Below are positions 1 to 9,080 of a stretch of 64,000 nt of DNA, one piece after another. Source of the DNA: an uncultured bacterium (lineage in GTDB: Bacteria; Bacillota; Clostridia; Lachnospirales; Lachnospiraceae). Made by a program: the position numbers and the translations under genes. The stretch's first letter is position 1; each line of letters opens with the position of its first letter. Below the pieces are notes generated by a model. It worked only from the letters and a program-made list of their open reading frames with translations. It ran no database searches and was not told the origin of the DNA. The stretch is from assembly GCA_947383005.1 (NCBI GenBank), contig CANDBT010000016.1, positions 30,869-94,868 of the forward strand, written 5' to 3'.

Positions 1-752
1 CAGGACTGGGAAGTTCAATAGAAAATGGCGGAATTATTGGAAGGATAGCAAAGGGATTATACAAAATCGGAATTAAACATGCCTCATGTGTATTCTTCCA
101 AAATAGCAGCAATGCCAATTTATTTAAATCCAATAAAATTTATTCAGGCAGATCGCGAGTAATTCCAGGATCTGGTGTAAATCTTGACGATTTTTTTTAT
201 ATCAACTATCCATGTGAGGATAGCATGATAAGATTTCTCTTTGTAGGACGGATAATGAAAGAAAAGGGAATTGAAGAAACCATAAGTGCTATAGAAAATA
301 TTCATCGGGAAACACCCAATATTGTCTTGGATATTGTCGGGGATATGGATGACGATTATAAAGATTATTTGAGAGAAAAGCAAAAAAATGGTTTTATTCA
401 ATATCATGGAGAAAAAACAGATGTACACCCCTTTTATGAAAAAGCACATTGTGTAATCCTTGCATCTTACCATGAAGGCACTGCAAATGTTATGCTTGAA
501 GCTTCAGCATCGGGCAGGCCGGTTATTACCACTACTGTACCAGGGTGTAAAGAGACATTTGAAGAGGGAGTAACTGGTTTTGGATGTGAAGCAATGAATG
601 TGGATAGCCTGGTTGCTGCTATAAAAAAATTCATGGAGCTTTCTGATTGGCAGCGAGAAGAAATGGGAAGACGTGGCAGAGAAAAGATGATCAAAGAGTT
701 TGACAGAAATATAGTAGTTAATGCCTATATCTCTGAAATCAATTCTTTGTAG
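1..752 (+). CDS. Glycosyltransferase family 4, C-terminal part (5' end outside window)
   Basis: The reading frame is open from base 3 to the TAG at 750-752, so the gene starts upstream of the window. An internal ATG at 225 would give 175 residues, but the frame before it encodes recognisable GT4 sequence (GSGVNLDDF), so 225 is not the start. The remaining ~249 residues carry the C-terminal Rossmann half of a GT-B enzyme: FLFVGRIMKEKGI after the linker, and the nucleotide-sugar-binding E-x7-E region (HEGTANVMLEASASGRPVI). GT4 enzymes of this kind transfer a sugar from a UDP donor to a lipid-linked oligosaccharide at the cytoplasmic membrane face. It is followed after 12 nt by an acyltransferase, so it belongs to the polysaccharide operon. 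Donor and acceptor cannot be told. Confidence 0.85.
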   Translation, partial: GLGSSIENGGIIGRIAKGLYKIGIKHASCVFFQNSSNANLFKSNKIYSGRSRVIPGSGVNLDDFFYINYPCEDSMIRFLFVGRIMKEKGIEETISAIENIHRETPNIVLDIVGDMDDDYKDYLREKQKNGFIQYHGEKTDVHPFYEKAHCVILASYHEGTANVMLEASASGRPVITTTVPGCKETFEEGVTGFGCEAMNVDSLVAAIKKFMELSDWQREEMGRRGREKMIKEFDRNIVVNAYISEINSL

Positions 753-764
753 GAAGGTTTTACT

Positions 765-1766
765 ATGGCACAGAATAAGGTAAGGGATAGCAAATACGAG
801 TTAATAAGGATTCTTGGAGCAATAACGATTACTCTCAGCCATGTCCCGTGTTCTGAAAGCGCTCTTAAGATAAATAAACTCATACATAATTTTAATATTA
901 TTCTTGAGGGATTTGGAGTAAATATTTTCGTTATTTTAGGGGCATGGTTCTTATCCAGAGACAGATTTAAACCTGAAAGGATAATAAGGATTATAGGGCA
1001 GATGGTCTTTTATGGTATTTTATTGGATGTATTTTCGTTTTTATTAGGATCAAAATTTGAAATAAAAACTGCACTCAGCGGTTTTGTATATTGGTTCCCG
1101 TTTGGCTATGTGGCCATGCTGATTGCGACTCCGTTTATAGAAAGATTATCTTCAAAAACTAATCAGATAATAATACTAATTGGGGGAAGTATTGCCTCAA
1201 TAGTCACTACTATGGGATTTGTATGGCCTGATTTCGTATTGATCAAATTATTTTCTAAGGGACTGTTTATTGGGCCAGTTTGGTTTATCTTTATTATGAT
1301 ATGTATGATTGAACTTCATAATTTTATAGAAAAGCGAGAGATAAAGAATGTATCAATATATCTGATAATATTTTTTGCGCTTTTTATATCGATGTATGCA
1401 ATTTTTTCCATCTCCCATATTTATACTATTAGAGAGATGTATTCCCCCTTATGTTTCTTAAGCGCTTTATGTTTGTTTATATATATGGCATTTTTACCCA
1501 TCAAATATAATCAATTTATTAATTCTATTGCCGCTGCGGCTTTTGGAATTTATTTAATGCAAACACATAGAGTTTTCAGACAGTATGTATGGGGGATCAT
1601 TGATTTTAGCGCCTTGTCCGAAACAAGTATTTATTATCCTTTTATATGCATTATCGAATTATTGGGGATTGGTTTAGTAGGTTTTACTATAGATAAGTAT
1701 TGGAATTATATTTGGATTAGAATATCTAATTCAAAAATTTATGTGAAATTAGTAAGTAAAATATAA
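765..1766 (+). CDS. Acyltransferase 3 family membrane protein (polysaccharide O-acyltransferase)
   Basis: A 333-residue integral membrane protein with about ten hydrophobic segments. It opens with the family signature: a charged start, then YELIRILGAITITLSHV, where the His is the likely catalytic residue, then FVILGAWFLSRD. Acyltransferase-3 proteins move an acetyl or similar acyl group across the membrane onto surface sugars. AGGAAGG at 751-757 sits a good distance before the ATG. It lies 12 nt after the GT4 gene and 9 nt before the nucleotide-sugar dehydrogenase, so it is probably co-transcribed with both. Base composition is clearly AT-rich, as in the genes at 4125-9028. The substrate is unknown; a role in decorating the capsule or O-antigen repeat is inferred from context. 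Confidence 0.85.
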   Translation: MAQNKVRDSKYELIRILGAITITLSHVPCSESALKINKLIHNFNIILEGFGVNIFVILGAWFLSRDRFKPERIIRIIGQMVFYGILLDVFSFLLGSKFEIKTALSGFVYWFPFGYVAMLIATPFIERLSSKTNQIIILIGGSIASIVTTMGFVWPDFVLIKLFSKGLFIGPVWFIFIMICMIELHNFIEKREIKNVSIYLIIFFALFISMYAIFSISHIYTIREMYSPLCFLSALCLFIYMAFLPIKYNQFINSIAAAAFGIYLMQTHRVFRQYVWGIIDFSALSETSIYYPFICIIELLGIGLVGFTIDKYWNYIWIRISNSKIYVKLVSKI

Positions 1767-1775
1767 GGAGAAAAA

Positions 1776-3086
1776 ATGAAGTTATATGATGCGCTTGTTG
1801 AGAAAACAGAAAAGCTTTCCATCATAGGCCTTGGCTATGTGGGAATGCCGATTGCCGTAGCATTTGCCAAGAAGCTCAAAGTTATCGGTTTCGATCTTAA
1901 TGTTAAAAAGATAGAGATGTATAGGAGCGGTATTGATCCGACTCATGAGGTTGGAAATGATGTTATTAGAAGAAGTACAGTGGAATTTACAACAGACGAA
2001 ATCCGTTTGCGAGAGGCAAAGTTTCACATCGTTGCTGTCCCTACTCCTGTGAATGATGATCATACTCCTGATCTGACCCCCGTTGAAACGGCATCCCAAA
2101 TTCTTGGTCGAAATCTGTCCAAAGGATCCGTAGTTGTGTTTGAGTCCACGGTTTACCCTGGCGTAACGGAGGATATCTGCGTGCCAATTCTTGAGCATGA
2201 ATCTGGATTGAAATGTGGTGTGGATTTTAAAATCGGATATAGCCCTGAGCGGATTAATCCTGGCGACAAGGTACACCGCCTGGCGACTGTTACAAAGATT
2301 GTTTCTGGTATGGATGAGGAGACCCTTGACTGTATAGCAAAGGTATATGAGTTAGTGGTTGAAGCCGGTGTGTACCGTGCAGAAAGTATTAAAGTTGCGG
2401 AAGCGGCAAAGGTTATTGAAAACAGTCAGCGGGATATTAATATTGCTTTTATGAATGAGCTTTCTATTATTTTTAATAAGCTGGGGATTGACACGAAATC
2501 TGTTTTGGAGGCAGCGGGAACGAAATGGAATTTTCTTAAATTTTATCCGGGACTTGTGGGCGGACACTGTATCGGCGTTGACCCCTACTATCTGACCTAC
2601 AAGGCGGAAATGCTCGGTTATCACAGCCAAATCATCTTATCGGGCCGGCGTATTAATGATGATATGGGCAAATATGTAGCAGAGAACTGCGTAAAAAATC
2701 TGATCGCATGTAACAAAGCGGTCAAAAGTGCGAAGGTCGCTATTCTGGGATTTACCTTTAAGGAAAACTGTCCGGACACGAGAAATACAAAGATTATCGA
2801 TATTGTACGCGAACTTGAGGAGTACGGTATTACTCCTATAATTGCTGATCCGGAAGCAGATGCAGATGAAGCAAAAAAACTTTATGATGTAGAGTTTGTG
2901 GATATGAACGCGATCAAAGAAATGGATGCAGTTATCCTTGCGGTTGCTCATGTGAAATTTAGGTATTTCGCAATCACGGACATGGATAAGTTATTTGGCG
3001 AAGGAAAGAAAGTTCTCCTTGATATTAAAGGGCTTTTCAATCGTAAAGAATACGAAGAAGCCGGATATAGCTATTGGAGATTATAA
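1776..3086 (+). CDS. tviB: Nucleotide-sugar C6 dehydrogenase, TviB/WbpO-like (UDP-GlcNAc/GalNAc to uronate)
   Basis: A 436-residue enzyme of the UDP-glucose/GDP-mannose dehydrogenase family. The N-terminal NAD Rossmann motif is IIGLGYVGMPIAVAFA (about residues 16-31). The central domain has the catalytic Cys in PGLVGGHCIGVDPYYL (about residues 257-272), and the C-terminal UDP-binding domain starts near GFTFKENCPDTRN. The family oxidises C6 of a UDP-sugar to the acid using two NAD+. The HexNAc substrate is inferred from similarity to TviB/WbpO-type enzymes and from the TviC-like epimerase that follows. AAGGAG at 1765-1770 supports the ATG. Base composition is less AT-rich than in the flanking acyltransferase and the 4125-9028 block, as if the cluster were assembled from different sources. 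Confidence 0.85.
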   Translation: MKLYDALVEKTEKLSIIGLGYVGMPIAVAFAKKLKVIGFDLNVKKIEMYRSGIDPTHEVGNDVIRRSTVEFTTDEIRLREAKFHIVAVPTPVNDDHTPDLTPVETASQILGRNLSKGSVVVFESTVYPGVTEDICVPILEHESGLKCGVDFKIGYSPERINPGDKVHRLATVTKIVSGMDEETLDCIAKVYELVVEAGVYRAESIKVAEAAKVIENSQRDINIAFMNELSIIFNKLGIDTKSVLEAAGTKWNFLKFYPGLVGGHCIGVDPYYLTYKAEMLGYHSQIILSGRRINDDMGKYVAENCVKNLIACNKAVKSAKVAILGFTFKENCPDTRNTKIIDIVRELEEYGITPIIADPEADADEAKKLYDVEFVDMNAIKEMDAVILAVAHVKFRYFAITDMDKLFGEGKKVLLDIKGLFNRKEYEEAGYSYWRL

Positions 3087-3111
3087 ACAGGATAATTGGA
3101 GGATACATAAA

Positions 3112-4086
3112 TTGGGCTATCAAGATGTGAAATTTCCTAAGGACAGTGTGTTCTTGGTTACTGGCGGAGCTGGGTTTATTGGTTCAAATCTTTGCGAAGC
3201 CATTCTAAAACTGGGCTATAAGGTACGATGTTTAGATGATCTTTCCACGGGAAAACAGGCCAATATTGATATGTTTATGGGAAATACAGACTATGAGTTT
3301 ATTAAGGGAGATATTAAAGATCTGGATACATGTATGGGAGCCTGCGATGGTGTAGATTACGTTTTGAACCAGGCTGCATGGGGATCTGTGCCAAGATCTG
3401 TCGAAATGCCATTATTCTATTGCGCGAATAATATTATGGGGACGCTGAACATGATGGAAGCGGCACGCCGGAACGGGGTAAAAAAGTTTGTGTATGCGTC
3501 TAGCAGCAGCGTTTATGGTGACGAACCCAATCTTCCCAAAAAGGAGGGGAGGGAAGGTAACTTGTTGAGTCCTTATGCAGTTTCAAAAATGTGCGATGAG
3601 GAGTGGGGCAGGCAATATACGATTCATTATGGCCTTGATACCTATGGCCTTCGTTATTTTAATGTTTTCGGCCGCCGTCAGGATCCTGAAGGTGCATATG
3701 CGGCAGTTATTCCAAAGTTTATTCGTCAGTTCCTTAGGAATGAGATTCCGACTATCAATGGCGATGGCCTCCAAAGCCGGGATTTTACCTATATTGAGAA
3801 TGTTATAGAAGCGAATTTTAAAGCTTGCCTGGCTGGAACAGAGGCAGCGGGGCAGGCATACAACATTGCCTATGGGGGGAGAGAATATCTTTTGGATATC
3901 TACTATGGACTTTCCCAAGCGCTTGGTGTAGATGTGGAGCCGAACTTTGGCCCGGATCGTGCCGGTGATATTAAGCACAGTAATGCTGATATCAGCAGAG
4001 CAAAAAGAATGCTTGGTTATGATCCTGACTGGAACTTTGATCGTGGGATAAGGGAAGCAATAGAGTGGTATAAGGAAAACCTGTAA
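3112..4086 (+). CDS. tviC: NAD-dependent epimerase (extended SDR), TviC/WbpP-like
   Basis: An extended short-chain dehydrogenase of about 324 residues. It has the glycine-rich FLVTGGAGFIGSN, the DLSTG and DIKD nucleotide-contact motifs, the catalytic YAVSK with the upstream ASSSSVYG serine, and RYFNVFGRRQDP. Relatives interconvert UDP-GlcNAc and UDP-GalNAc or the matching uronates. I place the start at the TTG at 3112. GGAGGA at 3098-3103 lies 8 nt before it, and the frame upstream to 2995 runs inside the dehydrogenase gene and is not family-like. With this start there is a 25-nt gap to the dehydrogenase rather than a 92-nt overlap. Together with the preceding gene it would supply a UDP-HexNAc uronic acid. 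Confidence 0.85.
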   Translation: MGYQDVKFPKDSVFLVTGGAGFIGSNLCEAILKLGYKVRCLDDLSTGKQANIDMFMGNTDYEFIKGDIKDLDTCMGACDGVDYVLNQAAWGSVPRSVEMPLFYCANNIMGTLNMMEAARRNGVKKFVYASSSSVYGDEPNLPKKEGREGNLLSPYAVSKMCDEEWGRQYTIHYGLDTYGLRYFNVFGRRQDPEGAYAAVIPKFIRQFLRNEIPTINGDGLQSRDFTYIENVIEANFKACLAGTEAAGQAYNIAYGGREYLLDIYYGLSQALGVDVEPNFGPDRAGDIKHSNADISRAKRMLGYDPDWNFDRGIREAIEWYKENL

Positions 4087-4124
4087 TAATTACCTCCTAA
4101 AAAACGGGCATACCGTGATGGTAA

Positions 4125-5309
4125 ATGAGAATGAGAACTGATACGTTATTTTTAAAAGTTGCCAAATCATCGGAGGAATGGCTTTCATACATTGATTCAT
4201 TTAGAGAGCCGTTAGGTGATTGGGAGAGATCATGGAATCAATTTAAATGTACAAGATCTTTTGAGGACTCTTTGCATAGGCTAAAAAGGAATGTACAATC
4301 GGCTGTTTTAATACCGATATCTTTTGTATCGACAATGGTATCTAAGTTATTTTTGAAAAAAGATGAAAGCGATAAAGTGGATTGTTTGATTTTGCCTGCA
4401 GGAGCCAAATATACGAATTATCCATCTCTGGATTCGATTTTGCCAAAAGATATTACGAATAGATATAAAAATATAAAAGTTTTTGAAAGGGAGAAAAGAA
4501 GATCATTAATCTTTACAGGAGTAATATCCTATGAAATAATTAAAATTTTGATAAAAATAATTATACGTTATCCTCTAAAATTTTTATTTATATATCGTAT
4601 ATTTATACAGCTTTGTACAGTAAACAGATATATAGAAATATTCCATCCAGAAGCGATTGTGACTGTAGGCGGAGAGAATGATTTTACTTCTTCTGTCCTT
4701 ACCGGTTTTTGTGAGAGTATGAATATTAAATACATATGTATTATGCATGGGGAATATTTTCTTTCACCATATCACGCATTTGTCAGATTCTCTGAATTTT
4801 ATGTGTGGGAAAAGATTTATATTGATCAATTTGTGAGAACCAGAAGCCCGCAGGATATGTTTAAATTATATACGCCGGATAGATATAATATGAAAATCGA
4901 AAGAGACCGCTTAACCTATTATGTGGGATATTATCTTCAGGAATTTAACGGGAAACAATTGGAAGCAATAAGAGATAATCTGTTGAAAATAGTTGATATG
5001 GGGTATAAATGCAAAGTCAGGCCACATAAACGTGCTACAGATATGAAGACATTTCTGTCTGTATTTAAAGGCTTGAGAGGGATAGATATTGAGAGTACAG
5101 ATATCCCTATTGAAAAATCATTGGGAAACTGTAAATATATCGTTTCCATATATTCAACGGTTATTTCTGAGGCGTATTATAATAATTTACCTGTACTAAT
5201 AGACGATTTAAGTGATCCTGAATTGTATGAGACGTTGAAAAATGTAATGTATGGTAATCTTTACAGAAATATTGGCAGATTAACGGATTTAGTAAATGGG
5301 CGGGATTAA
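4125..5309 (+). CDS. Putative GT-B-fold transferase in polysaccharide cluster (unrecognised family)
   Basis: A 394-residue protein I cannot place in a named family. There is a hydrophobic segment near residues 130-160. The second half resembles the C-terminal domain of capsule-type GT-B enzymes: KVRPHKRATD, then YIVSIYSTVISEAYYNNLPVLIDD, which matches the pattern of a basic HP-like loop followed by a Ser-rich nucleotide-phosphate loop. A sialyl- or nonulosonate-transferase role is possible because CMP-nonulosonate synthesis genes lie downstream, but that is only inference. The ATG at 4125 has a weak ribosome site, and an ATG at 4131 is also possible. The gene is strongly AT-rich, suggesting recent transfer of the 4125-9028 block. 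It ends 2 nt before the EpsG-like gene. Confidence 0.55.
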   Translation: MRMRTDTLFLKVAKSSEEWLSYIDSFREPLGDWERSWNQFKCTRSFEDSLHRLKRNVQSAVLIPISFVSTMVSKLFLKKDESDKVDCLILPAGAKYTNYPSLDSILPKDITNRYKNIKVFEREKRRSLIFTGVISYEIIKILIKIIIRYPLKFLFIYRIFIQLCTVNRYIEIFHPEAIVTVGGENDFTSSVLTGFCESMNIKYICIMHGEYFLSPYHAFVRFSEFYVWEKIYIDQFVRTRSPQDMFKLYTPDRYNMKIERDRLTYYVGYYLQEFNGKQLEAIRDNLLKIVDMGYKCKVRPHKRATDMKTFLSVFKGLRGIDIESTDIPIEKSLGNCKYIVSIYSTVISEAYYNNLPVLIDDLSDPELYETLKNVMYGNLYRNIGRLTDLVNGRD

Positions 5310-5311
5310 AC

Positions 5312-6457
5312 ATGGAATATTTGATTACATTTTTAACGGTGATAGCATTGACATGGATTACCGAGCATAGTACAGATAAAGGCCCGGATAAATGGATAAA
5401 AAAATTTATTATCCTGGTTATATTATGTATTCCCTCTTTATTATTTGCACTTAGGGATATTCGTGTGGGAACGGATACGGCGGCTTATATGAACAGGTTT
5501 GCAGCCGCCTGCGGCAAGACTTTCGATGATTATGTTTTTTCAGAAATCAATTATGCAATAAATGAGTCATTGGAAACTGGCTTTATGATATTTATATGGA
5601 TTGTCTCAAAATTTACCAATAGCTTTGCAGTTTTTGAGTTTGTATTATGTTTTCTTACGTTTTGCTTCTTTTTTGAGGGAGCAAAATATTTTTCAAAAAA
5701 AGAAGAATATTCACTGACCTTGATGGTTGCCATATATTTGTTTGTTTATTTTTGCCCTTTTATGAATTACCAGAGACAAGGGCTGGCGGTTTCGATTCTG
5801 TGGTATTCTCTTAGATATATAGACCAGCGTAAATTTAAGAGTTTTCTGGTTTGTTTATTTTTTGCGGCCAGCATACATATCAGCTCCTTATTGTTTGCCG
5901 CTTTTTATTTTGTCATTAGTTTTAGTGAAAAGCTAAAATCCTGGCAGATTATTGTGATAATATCCATGTCGTTCCTTTTGATTTGTGCTGGTCCTCAAAC
6001 AATATTCTTATTGTTATGTTTTCTCTCTAAAATAGGCATACGTGCATCAACAATTTTAAAATATTCAAGACGATTTTATGATGCAACAGGTTATAATATC
6101 CATATTTCGGAATTAATTATGGCATTGCCGCAATTTATATTGTTTACTGTTTTTTATAAAAAGATCTCTTTAAATGATAACCATACAAAAGGTTATTATT
6201 GTATTTGTGTTTTTCATGTCATTTTGACGGTCATTGGGAGCGTCGACGCAAATTTTAACCGAATATCTATTTTAACAGGAATATGTGAACTTATACTTTT
6301 TGCCGCATTGTATAAATCATTAAGAAGTAGAGCAATGAAATTTTTATTTTGTACAGGAATGTCTATTTATTTAGTTTTATACTGGATTGTATTTACGGTA
6401 AATAATTTTTATCATTTTGAAAATCCATTATATCCGTATTTGATTTCCGCAATATAG
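5312..6457 (+). CDS. EpsG-family polysaccharide polymerase (Wzy-like)
   Basis: A 381-residue membrane protein with about ten transmembrane segments and the EpsG family hallmark FALRDIRVGTDTAAYMNRF after the second segment (about residues 47-65). It also has a long periplasmic-type loop and the NYQRQGLAVSI region before the middle membrane spans. EpsG-like proteins polymerise lipid-linked repeat units at the outer face of the membrane, the Wzy step. The start follows the previous stop by 2 nt, so translation is probably coupled. With Wzx at 7565 it completes a Wzx/Wzy assembly pathway. AT-rich like its neighbours. Confidence 0.8.
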   Translation: MEYLITFLTVIALTWITEHSTDKGPDKWIKKFIILVILCIPSLLFALRDIRVGTDTAAYMNRFAAACGKTFDDYVFSEINYAINESLETGFMIFIWIVSKFTNSFAVFEFVLCFLTFCFFFEGAKYFSKKEEYSLTLMVAIYLFVYFCPFMNYQRQGLAVSILWYSLRYIDQRKFKSFLVCLFFAASIHISSLLFAAFYFVISFSEKLKSWQIIVIISMSFLLICAGPQTIFLLLCFLSKIGIRASTILKYSRRFYDATGYNIHISELIMALPQFILFTVFYKKISLNDNHTKGYYCICVFHVILTVIGSVDANFNRISILTGICELILFAALYKSLRSRAMKFLFCTGMSIYLVLYWIVFTVNNFYHFENPLYPYLISAI

Positions 6458-6513
6458 TATTAATTTATTTTAGAAAAAATTAAAAAATAGATGTTTGGGT
6501 GGAGGCAGTAAGA

Positions 6514-7536
6514 ATGAAGACTGTAGATAATGGAAATGTATTACGAAAAGTTATAATAGTAGGTAATGGCTATACGAATTCAGTTTCTGACGACATTTTC
6601 AGAGACGTAATTGAGAATAAGGTCACATGTGCCGAGTACTATTATTTGTGGAATATAGAAAACGTATTGATAAACTTCTTAAGAAGAGCATATTATAAAC
6701 GTAAATGGGGGCTTTATAAGAAGTTCCCATTTTTTGCCAGATATTTTAAAAAATATAATGCATTTGAAAAAATCAAGAATACGGAAAAGGATTCTATAGT
6801 CATTGTGAATTTAGCCAGCCAGTATAGCAACTTAACTACCAAAGATGAGTTGCTTGAGTTGAAAAAGTCAGGAGTCGTATTGGTCTTATTTTGTGTCGAC
6901 GCAATTGAATCCCCTCAGATGAATTATGGAGAAGTTGTATCATGGTTTCCCATATTTGATTTGGTAATCAGCGATACTCCGGAGGATGCTAAAAAATATA
7001 ATCTTTATTATCATATGGATCCATTTCCATACAATAATAAGGAATTGCCAGATTTGCAATGTGATAATGATCTCTATTTTCTGGGAAGAGGGAAAGACAG
7101 AATAAAATTTTGCAAGGATATAGCCTGTAGATTGGATCGTGATGAGATAAAATATGATTTCACTATTATTCAGCAAGAAAAGGTTGAAAGTAGGGAAGGA
7201 ATTAAATATCGGGCAGATAAAGTCCCTTATAGGGAAATAATCAATGGAATCAGCCGATCGAATTGTATATTAGAAATATTATCATATAACAATTCGGCAT
7301 CTTTGAGATACTTTGAGGCAATAGTTTTTAATAAGAAATTATTAACAAATAATCAGGAAGCCGCTTCCCTTCCATTTTTTAATCCGGACTATATGAAAAT
7401 TATTAATAGCCCGGATGATATAGATGTTGAATGGCTAAAAAGAAAAGAAAATATTAATTATCATTATAAAGGAGAATTTTCTCCTTCAAATTTTATTGAG
7501 GATGTCAGACGGGAAATTAGTCATAGAGGACTTTAG
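6514..7536 (+). CDS. Putative glycosyltransferase-like protein of polysaccharide cluster
   Basis: About 340 residues, predicted cytoplasmic. The ATG at 6514 is preferred over a GTG at 6499 because the Shine-Dalgarno stretch GGTGGAGG at about 6499-6506 overlaps the latter and lies 7-8 nt before the former. Visible features are KVIIVGNGYTNSVSDDIF at the N-terminus, an internal VLVLFCVDAIESPQM strand-turn, and a C-terminal segment (CILEILSYNNSASLRYFEAI, VFNKKLLTNN) that resembles the donor-binding half of GT-B proteins that choose which copy of a sugar to modify. I do not recognise a precise family. It lies between Wzy and Wzx, which supports a role in repeat-unit assembly. Confidence 0.5.
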   Translation: MKTVDNGNVLRKVIIVGNGYTNSVSDDIFRDVIENKVTCAEYYYLWNIENVLINFLRRAYYKRKWGLYKKFPFFARYFKKYNAFEKIKNTEKDSIVIVNLASQYSNLTTKDELLELKKSGVVLVLFCVDAIESPQMNYGEVVSWFPIFDLVISDTPEDAKKYNLYYHMDPFPYNNKELPDLQCDNDLYFLGRGKDRIKFCKDIACRLDRDEIKYDFTIIQQEKVESREGIKYRADKVPYREIINGISRSNCILEILSYNNSASLRYFEAIVFNKKLLTNNQEAASLPFFNPDYMKIINSPDDIDVEWLKRKENINYHYKGEFSPSNFIEDVRREISHRGL

Positions 7537-7564
7537 AGGGTAGAATGGAGCAGGTTGCATATAT

Positions 7565-9028
7565 ATGAGTAGTCAAAAAAAAATCGGAATAAATGTTGTT
7601 CTAAATATGTTAAGAAAAAGCTTGTCCGTTTTATTTCCGATAATAACTCTTCCTTATACTATCCGGGCGCTTGGGGTAGAAAATATAGGTAAAATTAATT
7701 ATAGCCATTCTATTATTTCCTATTTTGCATTAGTGGCAATGTTAGGAATATCAAAATATGCAATTAGAGAAGGTGCGAAAAAGAAAGAAAGTAAACAAGA
7801 ATTTGCTAAATTCGTAAATGAAGTATTTTCAATTAATTTAGTATTTACGACAATTGCTTACTTAGCTCTATTTATTTGTATCATTTTTATTCCGCAGTTT
7901 AAGAAGTGTTCTTATTTGCTTCTGCTCCAAAGCGTTTCTATTTTATTAACGACTCTAAGCATAGATTGGGTAAATACAGTTAATGAAGATTTCTTAATCA
8001 TTACAGTTAGAAGTATATTTTCCCATATCCTCTTTTTGGCCCTTCTGTTTTTGTTTGTACATAAACCCGAGGATTACTATTTGTATGCGTTATTAACGGT
8101 AGTATCTGATGGCGTAGTATGTTTAACAAATTTAATATATTGCCGGCGATATATTCAGCTTAGACCTGTATTTCATATGAATTTTAATATACATATTAAG
8201 CCGATTCTGATATTTTTTGCAAATGAGATTGCAATTTCAATCTATGTCAATATTGATACTACAATGCTTGGCTGGATTAAGGGGGCTTATGATGTAGGCG
8301 TTTATTCATTAGCGGTTAAGATATATGTTGCCGTTAAAAGTCTGATAACGGCTATGTATAATGTCTCCATACCCAGGCTTTCTTATTATTGGGGTAATAA
8401 ACAGTATGACAAATTTAAGGAATTGCTGACAGATATGTTTGGATTTATTTCAGTCCTGCTCATTCCGGCAACAGTTGGATTGTTCATGATTTCGGATGCT
8501 GCCCTTGTTCTGCTGGGCGGAACAGAATATATGCAGGCTGCCAAAGCTTTACAAATACTATCATTTGCCTTATTGTTTGCAATTTATGGCGGGCTGGTAT
8601 GCGACTGCCTTAATATTTCGATAGGAAGAGAAAGGGATAATATGTTTGCCGCTATTCTGAGCGCGCTAATTAACTTTATTATAAATCTTTTCCTTATCCC
8701 TTTGTTTTCTTATAACGGAGCAGCTTTAACCACATTAATTGCGGAAGCATTCGTTATGTTGTTTTGTTATGTTCGTATTCCTGACAAAAATAATTATTTG
8801 GAAAAGAAGAAGGTTATCAGAACTATGTGCAATGCTCTTTTGGGCTCTATGTTGGTTGTGGGGGTTTCTTTAATAATTAAATTGATAGTTTCAGATATTT
8901 TAGTAAGGCTGATGGTAACGATTATTGCGGCTTCAATAATGTATTGCGTATTTATGATCATAATTGGGGATCGGTATTTCAAGGTAATCACGAATTTACT
9001 TATGAGAAAAATGAGAAGGATATTTTAA
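7565..9028 (+). CDS. wzx: Oligosaccharide flippase Wzx (polysaccharide transport family)
   Basis: A 487-residue protein with 12-14 hydrophobic helices. It opens with the family pattern LRKSLSVLFPIITLPYTIRALGVENIGKINY, seen here in two parts across residues 16-46. The PST/MVF fold moves undecaprenyl-linked repeat units from the inner to the outer membrane leaflet. It follows the putative transferase by 28 nt. The downstream gap of 52 nt to the aminotransferase contains no visible terminator. It is the last of the strongly AT-rich genes; composition shifts back at 9081, marking the start of the nonulosonate-type module. Confidence 0.88.
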   Translation: MSSQKKIGINVVLNMLRKSLSVLFPIITLPYTIRALGVENIGKINYSHSIISYFALVAMLGISKYAIREGAKKKESKQEFAKFVNEVFSINLVFTTIAYLALFICIIFIPQFKKCSYLLLLQSVSILLTTLSIDWVNTVNEDFLIITVRSIFSHILFLALLFLFVHKPEDYYLYALLTVVSDGVVCLTNLIYCRRYIQLRPVFHMNFNIHIKPILIFFANEIAISIYVNIDTTMLGWIKGAYDVGVYSLAVKIYVAVKSLITAMYNVSIPRLSYYWGNKQYDKFKELLTDMFGFISVLLIPATVGLFMISDAALVLLGGTEYMQAAKALQILSFALLFAIYGGLVCDCLNISIGRERDNMFAAILSALINFIINLFLIPLFSYNGAALTTLIAEAFVMLFCYVRIPDKNNYLEKKKVIRTMCNALLGSMLVVGVSLIIKLIVSDILVRLMVTIIAASIMYCVFMIIIGDRYFKVITNLLMRKMRRIF

Positions 9029-9080
9029 TTAAAAGAAACATTTATCGAAGAGCACATTCAATACATTAGGAGGAAATATT

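Noticed and set aside
144-473. Minus-strand ORF of 109 codons at the left edge
   Set aside because: It is the shadow of the GT4 glycosyltransferase frame and has no ribosome site or recognisable sequence.
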